DNA from: Rhizomys pruinosus
Taxonomy: Eukaryota > Chordata > Mammalia > Rodentia > Spalacidae
Direction of reading: 5' to 3'
Length of the DNA stretch: 64,000 bases
Assembly: GCA_009823505.1 (NCBI GenBank)
Contig: VZQC01011939.1
Location: 4,648,835 to 4,712,834 of the forward strand
Below the pieces are notes generated by a model that saw only the letters and a list, made by a program, of their open reading frames with translations, had not been told where the DNA came from and did no database searches. This document shows positions 56,441-64,000 of the stretch, one piece after another. Both the position numbers and the translations under genes were made by a program. Position 1 is the stretch's first letter; each line of letters starts with the position of its first letter.

Positions 56441-57357
56441 CATTTTCCCTCAAGGTAAGTCAGCCAGCAAGAAGCCTGGGGCCCAGTGATGTCTTTTGTT
56501 CCCTTCCTCCTGTCCCTCAAGTCTCTCTCTCTGATTAGGTTTCTCTCTTTATTTCTTTCTCATTTGCTTCTCAAAGGGTGTAGAGAAGGAGCTGCCATTC
56601 AGCTTCAGCAAGGGCCTTTCCCAAACATCAGGAACAATGCTTTCAGCCCTCCTTCTTGGGATTTTTAATGTTACTTATTATGGCTATTATTTCATGTGTG
56701 AATTCACACCGTGTCATCCTCCTGAAAATGTATAGAAAGAGGGAGAGGAAAAAGGAAAGAAGAAGAGAGAGAAAAGAGAGAGAATATCACACACCAACAC
56801 CACAATGTGACTTCCACATGAGTTTTACTCTTTCTTTTAAAGTTACAGTTTTTAAAATATTGCTGGTAAACTGAGGATTCCACTTAAATATATCCTGAGG
56901 ACTTTGCTAAGAAATTCTATGACCTTCTTGAGACTGAAGGCTTTGAAACACAGAAACATTAAAGTTGATGGAAGGCACTATTATTTGACGATATAAGCAC
57001 AGTTGAAGTGTAATGGAATTTAACCCTGTGGGGACTGCCCAGCTGGTAGAGCTCTCGCCATCCTGATCTCCTCACGGGCTCACTCTGCACTATAAGCTGA
57101 AAGAGAGGGCATTGGCTAAGACCGACAGATGAATTCCCAGGCATTCTGCAATCCACAGCAAACTTAACCAGAAAGACAGAGCCCCCAACTCCCACCCCCA
57201 GTCCTCCAGATCAAAGAAACACCGCCAGAGGGAGCTTGTTTTATTTTGTGGTTTTGTTACCTGACTCAGCAAGGAAACTAGATTACCATGAACATTTCCT
57301 CCAGGAAAAAGAAAGATTGAATAAAAGCAAATAACCAGATAATTATACAGAAAGTGG
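56441..57357. other. No gene; short GA-rich stretch
   Basis: A purine-rich tract lies at about 56735-56785. Otherwise nothing is recognised. Confidence 0.4.
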
Positions 57358-57592
57358 GGAGCTGGAGAAATGGCTCAGTGATTAAGAGCACTGGCTTCTT
57401 TTGCAGAGTGTTCTTGCAGAGGACCTGGGTTTGATTCCTAGCACCTACATGGTGGCTAATGATGTCCATACCTCCAAATCCAGGGGATCTAATGCCTTCT
57501 TCTGATTTCCATGGGCATTATACAACACTGGTACACTTACATACATGGAGGCAATACCTCATATACATAAACATTTAAAAATTAACTTTTGT
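57358..57592 (+). mobile_element. Older B2-like SINE
   Basis: gagctggagaaatggctcag head. A small internal duplication (ttgcagag at 57402 and again at 57414) lies between box A and box B. The A-rich end meets the next SINE. Confidence 0.8.
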
Positions 57593-57845
57593 GGGGCTGG
57601 AGAGATGGCCTAGTGGTTAAGAGCGCCGACCGCTCTTACAGAGGACCCGGGTTCGATCCCCAGCACCCACATGGCGGCCGAGAGCCATCTGAAACTCCAA
57701 TTCCAGGAGAACTCCAGCTCCAGGGAAATCCGAGACCCTCTTCTGACCTCCGCGGCATTGCACGACATGGGTGCACAGACCTGCATGCAAACAGTACATT
57801 GATACACATACAGAAATAAATAAAAAAAATTTTTTTTAATTTTCT
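57593..57845 (+). mobile_element. Young B2-like SINE
   Basis: ggggctggagagatggccta head, perfect box B gggttcgatcc (57649-57659), A/T-rich tail. aaaattaacttttg appears just before it (57578-57591) and just after it (57848-57861), consistent with a target duplication. Confidence 0.92.
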
Positions 57846-57862
57846 TTAAAAATTAACTTTTG

Positions 57863-58008
57863 CCAGGCGTGGTGGCGCACACCTTTAATCCTAGCACTTG
57901 GGAGGCAGAGGCAGGTGGATCTTTGTGAGTTCAAGGCCAGCCTGGTCTACAGAGTGAGTTCCAGGACAGCTGGGGCTACAGGGAGACCCTATCTCGAAAA
58001 GACCAAAA
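57863..58008 (+). mobile_element. B1 SINE
   Basis: Full-length plus-strand B1 (gccaggcgtggtggcgcaca to ctcgaaaagaccaaaaaaa). The bases attaactttt recur after it (58013-58022), so it used nearly the same target as the SINE before it. Confidence 0.93.
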
Positions 58009-58022
58009 AAAAATTAACTTTT

Positions 58023-58483
58023 TAAAATTATACAGAAAGCAGTGTGAAATACCATCAATTCAAATGGAGCTCCCTACTGCAAGGTGCCCTAGTCAGAGCT
58101 GGTAGTGAGGTGGGCAGGGCACCTCTAAGATGTGTGTGGTCTCTCCTTCCCCGACTGGTCAACACAGATGTCATTGACTTTGTAGTTGTAGAGAAGAACT
58201 CAACAGCACCATGGTTTTGACCCTCACCAACAGGGCAAGGTGATCCTTCACCAGCCATATGAGGAGAACCCGTTCCCACTGATATACTCAGGCTTCCATA
58301 AGTTGGTAACCAGAGCCCACATTTCCTTGCTGTGCTTCTCAACATCAAGGATCCCCGGGGCACCTGTGAACCAATGGAGGTCAGCACCTCTGGACATGAG
58401 ACTGACCAAAAACACAGGCACAGCTCATACTTGTGGAGAGAGGCTCAGCACCAGCAGCCATGAAAAACAAAACAAAACAAAGG
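58023..58483. other. No recognised feature
   Basis: An open minus-strand frame (58055-58387, 110 codons) is not recognised. An inactive retroposed fragment is possible, as the stretch ends in aaacaaaacaaaacaaa (58466-58482). Confidence 0.35.
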
Positions 58484-58564
58484 CCTAGGGAGATGGCTTA
58501 GTCAGTGTAGTGTTGGCTGCACAAGCATGGGGGCTGGACTTCAATTCTCCAGAATCTACACTTT
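58484..58564 (+). mobile_element. tRNA-derived SINE head, split by L1
   Basis: ggcctagggagatggcttag and gctgcacaagcatgggggct mark a tRNA-like head of an ID/B4-type SINE. It is interrupted at 58564 by an L1 piece. The bases agaatctacactttt lie on both sides (58550-58564 and 58905-58919). Confidence 0.55.
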
Positions 58565-58904
58565 TTTTTTTATTGGTGCTTTGTGCATTTCATAATCATT
58601 TTCCAATTCAGATTAGGCATATTTCCCTTTCCCTTCCCCCCTACCCCCACCCCATCCCAGATCATGCATTTTGCCATAACTGTCCTGCATCTTTCTCTTA
58701 GTTTTTTTTTTTTATTTTTTAGCTATAGGTGATGATCCATGAGTACAAGCATCCTACATATGAAACCAATTTGCAGGCTGTTGTGCCCAAACCCCCCAGC
58801 CCCACCATCCAGCAGGGGGTGAGGGGTTGTATGTTCAATCAAGTTGATCAAATTAGTGTCCAGACTACATTGCTGTAGTTTCACCATTCACCCCAATCGC
58901 AGCA
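58565..58904 (-). mobile_element. Short L1 3'-end insertion
   Basis: Poly(T), then L1 3' UTR sequence on the minus strand (attggtgctttgtgcatttc, ccccaccccatcccagatca) up to about 58700. The rest (58720-58904) is not clearly L1 in this orientation and may be an inverted 5' part or transduced sequence. The 15-bp direct repeat agaatctacactttt flanks the insert. Confidence 0.7.
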
Positions 58905-59530
58905 GAATCTACACTTTTAAAAAGCCATAGTATTCTCTCTCTGCTCCTATGAGCCCCCACCCACATCCTTTGGTCCCTTATTAGTTTCCTGATCTCTAAG
59001 GATTTCCTAATTGAAATATACTTGTCTAAAGAGTAAAAGCTAGCATCTGCTTATGAAAGAGAACATGTGATATTTGTCTTTCTGGGTCTGGGTTACTTCC
59101 CTAAGGATGTTTATTTCCAATTCCATCCATTTACCTATGAATTTCAAAATTTAGTTTTTCTTAACAGCTGATTGATATTTCATTGTGTAAATGTACCATA
59201 CTTTAATTATCCATTCATTGGTTGATATTTAGTTTGTGTCTATTTCCAAGCTATTGTGAGTAGAGCAGCAATATCTCTCTCTGTAGTAGGATACAGTGTC
59301 CTTTGAGTATGGCTGGTCATCTACTTTTAGCTTTTTGTGAAAGCTCTACACTGATTTTCATAGAGGCTAAGCAGCTTATACTCTCTCCAGCAGTGAGTAA
59401 GTGTTCCTCTTCCCCACATCCTAGCCAGCATGTGTCATTGTTTGTTTGGGGAATCTTAGCATTCTGACAAGTATAAGATGAAATTTTAATTTTCATTTTC
59501 ATTTCCCTGATGGCTAAAGATGTAGAACAT

Positions 59531-59661
59531 TTTTTTTTTTTTGTCTTTTCGAGACAGGGTCTCCCTGTAGCCCCAGCTGTACTGGAACTCACTCTGTAGA
59601 CCAGGCTGGCCTTGAACTCACAAAGATCCGCCTGCCTCTGCCTCCCAAGTGCATTTTTAAA
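59531..59661 (-). mobile_element. B1 SINE, head truncated
   Basis: T-rich tail then gagacagggtctccctgtag up to cctcccaagtgc, where the last 25 or so bases of the B1 head are missing. Confidence 0.88.
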
Positions 59662-59670
59662 AAGCATATA

Positions 59671-59820
59671 TTGCCAGGCTTGGTGGTACACATCTTTAAT
59701 CCCAGCACTCAGGAGACAGAAGCAGGCAGATCTCTATGTTCAAGGCCAGCCTGGTCTACATAGCAAGTTCCAGGCCATCTGGGACCATAGAGGACCCTGT
59801 CTCAAAAAGACCAAAAAAAA
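59671..59820 (+). mobile_element. B1 SINE, inverted relative to its neighbour
   Basis: gccaggcttggtggtacaca to ctcaaaaagaccaaaaaaaa. Together with the B1 at 59531-59661 it forms an inverted pair separated by about 10 bp. Confidence 0.9.
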
Positions 59821-60000
59821 AAGACACTTGTGTTTTACCATTTGAGCACTCTGTGTAGTCTCCTTGCCCCAATTTTTAACTGGGATGTTTGTTCTCTGAA
59901 TGTTTAGTTTGCTTTACTTTACATATTCTAGATACTTAACCCTGTCAGTTGTGTATGTGATAAAGATTTTTTTCCCATTCTGTAGTTTGCTTCTTCACTC

Positions 60001-60507
60001 CAATGATGGAGTACTTTGCTGTACAAGATCCTGCAGAGAGAGGTGGAAGATTGGAAGACCCAGAGTAAGTGAATACAGGAAAACTGTATTGTCTGAACAC
60101 CACAGTTGCACATATGAACACATGGCTCTTGTGGCAGCATGCACAAGATCTTTGCAAGCCCAAGCCAAACAAAAGCCAGCAGAGATGGTGGAGGTGAGCA
60201 GGAAGCCCAAGCTCTAGCTGGGGACCTACTGGCCACTTAAAGCTACTGGGAAGAGGGAAAGTCAGTTGTCTTTACTGGTGCTACAATACCTGGTAAGTTG
60301 ACTAGACTCCATAGGATAGACCCGCACCCAAGAGAATTTGGGGAACAGAGATTAGACTAGATACTAGATAGGCCTTTCAAAAGAAAAATAATAATAGTGA
60401 ATATGAAGTTTGGGCAATATTAAGATTGAGGCAGAGATGAGGGCATCTGAATATGATCAAAATACAGTATATAAAATTCTTGAAGAATTAATAAAAATAT
60501 TTTTAAA
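60001..60507 (+). mobile_element. Probable old L1 3' UTR
   Basis: Ends tgatcaaaatacagtatata and ttcttgaagaattaataaaa, the same terminal block as the fragment at 28200-28250. The first 250 bp is unassigned. Confidence 0.5.
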
Positions 60508-60740
60508 GCCAGCACAGCCACAGCAGCAGCAGCAGCAGCATACACCTATAACCCCACCACTGGGAAGGTAGAGAAAAGAGGATCCCTAGACTTCACTGGC
60601 CAGCCAGTCTAGACAATTCCAATTCAATGAGAGTCTCTGCCTCAAAAAGGAAGGTGGAGAGCAGTTGAGGAAGACACTTGATTCCACCTCTGGCTTCTGC
60701 AAAAACATACACACAAAACACGTACACAAAGTATTTAATC
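60508..60740 (+). mobile_element. Composite SINE with (CAG)n
   Basis: cctataaccccaccactggg, ggccagccagtctagacaat, agagtctctgcctcaaaaag and acacttgattccacctctgg in order, the same family as 33240-33540. A run of six to seven CAG units (60519-60540) replaces part of its head. Confidence 0.6.
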
Positions 60741-60934
60741 CATTCTTTTGCTTACAAAGTTTAATATAATTTGTTCTGCGCAAGAAAATGAGCTCATAGC
60801 CAAGGAAACACAGTGTCTCTACTTCACAGAATTTGTAGCCATAAGTTCAAAAGCAATAAAGCATGAATAGAAAATACACATGGAAAGCTGACTAGGGTAA
60901 GAGATGAAGAAATACCAAGCAGAAATCCAAATGG

Positions 60935-61192
60935 AGGGTGTACTGGATGGTTAAACTTGACACAGCCTCAGATCACCTGGGAAGACTGTCTCAATCAGGG
61001 ATAGGCTATACTGGTTTGGCCTGTGGGCATGTCTGTGGAGGATTATCTTCTTTGTTAATTGATGTAGGAAGACCCACCCACTGTGGGGTCCCAGCAAGAA
61101 AGGATTTAGAGTTTCTTCTTTCCATTCTTTAGCTTCCTGTCTTCCCCTAAGTAATGCACTGTAACCTGGAAATGTAAGTCAGAAACAAAACA
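60935..61192 (+). mobile_element. LTR-like fragment
   Basis: gtactggatggttaaacttg, cagcctcagatcacctggga, taattgatgtaggaagaccc and a degenerate end resemble the LTR family at 42616, diverged and lacking its last part. The next L1 begins at its 3' end. Confidence 0.55.
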
Positions 61193-61349
61193 AGGGAGAT
61201 CTCCCAAGACCGCCTGAAGCCCTGGCATGTAGGTAGGAGCTGGGTGCTTCAGAAAGGTGGATTGTTGTTTGACTTAATCTAGTTAATCTAGTTGTTTTTG
61301 GCTTAATTGGCTTTTGTGGCTGTGGGGGCGGAGTTATCCTCCCAGCTGG

Positions 61350-61357
61350 TATAAAAG
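61350..61357 (+). promoter_or_regulatory. TATA motif in L1 5' UTR monomer
   Basis: tataaaag within ctggtataaaaggtgg, about 27 bp before tgactcttgagatcag, the start of the second monomer copy. The position suits a polymerase II start at the monomer boundary, but this is inferred only. Confidence 0.45.
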
Positions 61358-61491
61358 GTGGGGTTGTGTGACTCTTGAGATCAGAGATCTCCCAAGACCT
61401 CCTGAAGCACAGATACCAGGGTGTGGGCTAAAGAGCACCCCCCCACCCCCCACCCCTCCAACTGGGATTACAAAGGCATCTGAAGGAGGCA

Positions 61492-61860
61492 AGCAAGCAA
61501 AGCAAGCCTTCAACACAGTGAAGAGGCATTTGGGACTCACATTGGAATACAGGCAAGGAGAAGCCCATATGCCAGGAACACGAAGAAGAGACAATATGGA
61601 AAAGGTGCTGGATAATCCCACACCAAGCTCTACCAATCCTGTGGAAGATTCCTACAGTGGGATCCCCCTGGGGATNAGCAAGCAAAGCAAGCCTTCAACA
61701 CAGTGAAGAGGCATTTGGGACTCACATTGGAATACAGGCAAGGAGAAGCCCATATGCCAGGAACACGAAGAAGAGACAATATGGAAAAGGTGCTGGATAA
61801 TCCCACACCAAGCTCTACCAATCCTGTGGAAGATTCCTACAGTGGGATCCCCCTGGGGAT
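61492..61860. other. Exact 184-bp direct repeat around a single N
   Basis: 61492-61675 and 61677-61860 are identical and separated only by the N at 61676. The repeat covers the end of the L1 5' UTR and the start of ORF1. A genuine tandem duplication would not need an N at its junction. This looks like two contig ends joined without merging their overlap. Confidence 0.9.
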
Positions 61861-63103
61861 GGCCCAGGACACAGATATCAGAAACATAATTGTGAACATA
61901 CTTAAAGAAATGCAAGATTATAAAGAGCAAATCAAAGAATTAAGAAAAGAGAATGAAGAACGCAAGAAGGAAGTAGAAACACTGAAAATATCCCATGTTG
62001 AAAAAGATAAGGAGGGGCTTGAGAGATGGCTCAGCAGTTAAGAGCACTGGCTATTCTTACAGAAGACCTGGGTTTGATTCCCAGCATCCACATGGCAGCT
62101 AATGACTGTCTGTAACTCCAGTGCCAGGGGATCCAATGCCTTTTTCTGATTCCATGGGCATTGCATGACGTGGGTGCACTAGCATTCATGCAGACACTAC
62201 ACTCATGCACATAAAAATTAAAATAATAAATAAAACATATTTTTAAAAAACAGAAAAAGATAAGGAAACCAACCAGTGAAGCAAAGAGCTACAGGAAGGG
62301 ATTGAGAAGCTCCAAAAGGAAGTGGAAATACTAAAGAAATCAGAAGAGGAAATGAAAAAGGAAATCAAACACTCATCCAATCAAGATGAAAGGAATGGAA
62401 AAAAGCCTCAGAAGCAGAATGGAGGAAGCAGAACAAAGAATATCAGACCTGGAAGATAACACAGAACAACTAAAAACCTCAAGTAAAGATTATGAAAAAT
62501 TAAAAAAAATACACAAAAATGGAACAACCAGGAACTGTGGGACATTATGAAAAGATCAAACCTCCACATCATAGGAATAGAGGAAGGAGAAGAATCCCAA
62601 GAGAATGGTATTGATCAGATCTTCAACAGAATAATAGATGAAAATTTCCCCAAACTACAAAAAGACAAACCAATACCAATACAAGAAGCACAAAGAACTC
62701 CAAACAGACAAGATCAGAAAAGAAACTTTCCACGCTATATCATAGTTAAAATGCTAGCTGCCCAAAACAAAGACAAAATTCTGAAAACCACAAGAGAAAG
62801 ACAACAAGGTACATATAAGGGGAAGCCCATCAGAATTACATCTGACTTCTCAGTGCAAACAATGAAAGCAAGAAGAATGTGGAGCAAAGCATTCCCAGTG
62901 TTAAAGGACTATAGATGCCAACCCAGGTTACTATACCCAGAAAAATGTCGATTATAATTGAAGGAGAGAGAAAAATCTTCCATGACATAAACAAGATGAT
63001 AGAATACATGTCCAGAAAACCAACCCTTCAAAGAATGCTTGTAGCAACTCAAAGAACAGAAGAAAGGAGGCAACTATTCCCAGGCACCTATAAAAAGAAA
63101 TGA
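61754..63103 (+). pseudogene. L1 ORF1, split and broken
   Basis: ORF1p remnant. The start MPGTRRRDNMEKVLD is followed by a Pro/Ser-rich leader and the coiled coil up to HVEKDKE (62010), where a B2-like SINE inserts. Beyond it are frame changes and stops (tga at 62277). The RRM-like and carboxy-terminal parts are readable at 62547-62957 (IGIEEGEE, NRIIDENFPKLQ, DYRCQPRLLYP) and, after a frameshift, 62915-63103 (RKPTLQRM), ending at the ORF1 stop. Confidence 0.88.
62000..62266 (+). mobile_element. B2-like SINE inside L1 ORF1
   Basis: Body 62014-62252 (ggggcttgagagatggctca head). The perfect 14-bp duplication gaaaaagataagga is at 62000-62013 and 62253-62266. Confidence 0.93.
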
Positions 63104-63179
63104 ATAAAAGCATAATTGCAGAAGTAGAAACCTAGACCAAAAATGCAAACAGTGAAAGGAAGAAACACACATCTTTCAG

Positions 63180-63602
63180 TTATAACCTTAAATATGAAGG
63201 GACTAAACTCCCCAATCAAAAGACACAGACTGGAAGATAGGACTAGGAAACAGAATTCATCGATACGCTGCCTACAAGAAACACATCTTACCTTCAAGGA
63301 CAGGCACACCATAAGGTGAAAGGATGGAAAAAAATATTCCAAGCAAATGGTACCAAAAAGAAAGCAGGTGTTGCTATTTTAATATCAGACAAAATAGTCT
63401 TGAAAGTAAAAGAAATCAGAAGAGACAAAGAAGGCCAATACATTTTTATCAAAGGAACAATTCACCAAGAAGATTTCACAATTATGAATATGTATGCACC
63501 AAACTCTGATGCACCAAAATTTATAAAGACAATTCTCCAGGACCACAAGTCACAGACTAACCCCAGTACACTCAAAGTAGGGGACTTCAATACCCCACTG
63601 TA
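63180..63602 (+). pseudogene. L1 ORF2 5' part (endonuclease), truncated
   Basis: The endonuclease domain of ORF2p is readable from about 63230: QETHL, then GVAILISDKIVLKVKEIRR and MNMYAPNSDAPKF, ending GDFNTPL. The next repeat ends it at 63602, so RT is absent from this window. Confidence 0.85.
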
Positions 63603-64000
63603 TTAGTCAGGGTTATCTAAAGAAACAGAAGCAACAGGACGAATATACAGCTATATACAATTTATTGATTTGCTCACGTAACAGAGTACAAGGAGTCCAA
63701 CAATAGCCGAGCTGCACTGGAGAGGCTGAGAATCCAGGGAACTGTTCATTCCGCAAGGCTGGATGTCTCAGTAGTCCCAATGTGGTGATGAAGGCCCGAT
63801 GGATTCCAAGGAGATCTGCTGGTCTCAGTACACGGTGCGATCAGAAGGGTTGATCGCAGCAGCAAGACAAACTCACCAGTGAGAGAGAGGCAAGCTGCAG
63901 GAAAAAAGGGACCAGCTCCCTCTACCATGGCCTTTAATACTGCCTGCCAGCAGAAGGTAATGCCCACATTTGGGGTGGGCCATCCGGGTTGAGGTAGTCC
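63601..64000. mobile_element. Rodent interspersed repeat interrupting L1
   Basis: Begins tgtattagtcagggttatct directly after the L1 codons for NTPL and contains ttccgcaaggctggatgtct and ccatggcctttaatactgcc. This is a family common in rodent genomes, often described as LTR-derived. It reaches the window end, so its other border and the target duplication cannot be seen. Confidence 0.6.

Larger units (their letters stand above)
58920..60000 (-). mobile_element. Old L1, antisense, interrupted by two B1s
   Basis: Minus-strand old L1 ORF2 end: ttcatttccctgatggctaa, ttcattggttgatatttagt, attgtgagtagagcagcaat and cccattctgtagtttgcttc read as the complement of L1 in order. Two B1s split it at about 59531-59820. 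Confidence 0.75.
61193..63602 (+). mobile_element. L1 5' end: 5' UTR, ORF1 and start of ORF2
   Basis: A 5' UTR of about 370 bp precedes ORF1 (MPGTRRRDNMEK, 61569 and again 61754 because of the duplication at 61492-61860). In the 5' UTR gagatctcccaagacc occurs at 61196 and again at 61384, giving a repeated unit of about 188 bp, as in the monomer-type 5' UTRs of rodent L1. ORF1 reaches 63103. The ORF2 endonuclease part runs to 63602, where another repeat cuts it off. Confidence 0.88.

Overview
This window looks like non-genic nuclear DNA from a muroid rodent. The evidence is the repeat content: B1 (7SL-derived) SINEs, many B2-like tRNA-derived SINEs with readable box A and box B, rodent L1 copies, MaLR-type LTR elements and dense microsatellites. 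I cannot name the species. I found no intact protein-coding host gene, no tRNA or rRNA gene and nothing prokaryotic. The longest open frames, up to about 1,400 codons, are artefacts of a tandem repeat and not genes.

Layout. 1-8.4 kb: sparse sequence with LTR-like fragments, a short perfect palindrome, B2-like SINEs and a rearranged L1 (3465-6136) that carries an inverted 5' part and a probable 3' transduction. 8.9-13.6 kb: a roughly 4.5 kb minisatellite of 26-bp units whose centre (10067-12562) reads as exactly 96 identical copies. It appears to have grown inside an older interspersed repeat, and a single-unit relative of that repeat lies just downstream. 13.6-23 kb: LTR-like fragments, an interstitial telomeric repeat, paired B1s and a block of CA, CCTT, GA and TG microsatellites. 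23.1-26.3 kb: a 33-bp minisatellite split by an antisense L1. 26-39.7 kb: mostly unannotated sequence with scattered SINEs, MaLR and URR1-like repeats and a GAT-rich array.

39.8-50.8 kb: L1 copies arranged head to tail. The second is near full length (41718-50750) and holds a Russian-doll insertion: a retroposed transcript fragment lies within L1 ORF1, and a young MaLR-type LTR element with 5-bp target duplications lies within that fragment. 50.8-58 kb: little of note except a processed PHF5A pseudogene (54739-55654) and a cluster of three SINEs. 58-64 kb: old and young L1 pieces, including an L1 5' end with a repeated 5' UTR monomer and a TATA motif. An exact 184-bp repeat around a single N at 61676 there looks like an assembly artefact.

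Nothing here supports a cooperating set of genes. The most interesting content is the minisatellite and its apparent origin, together with several retrotransposition events whose mechanism and order can be read directly from target-site duplications, inversions and nesting.
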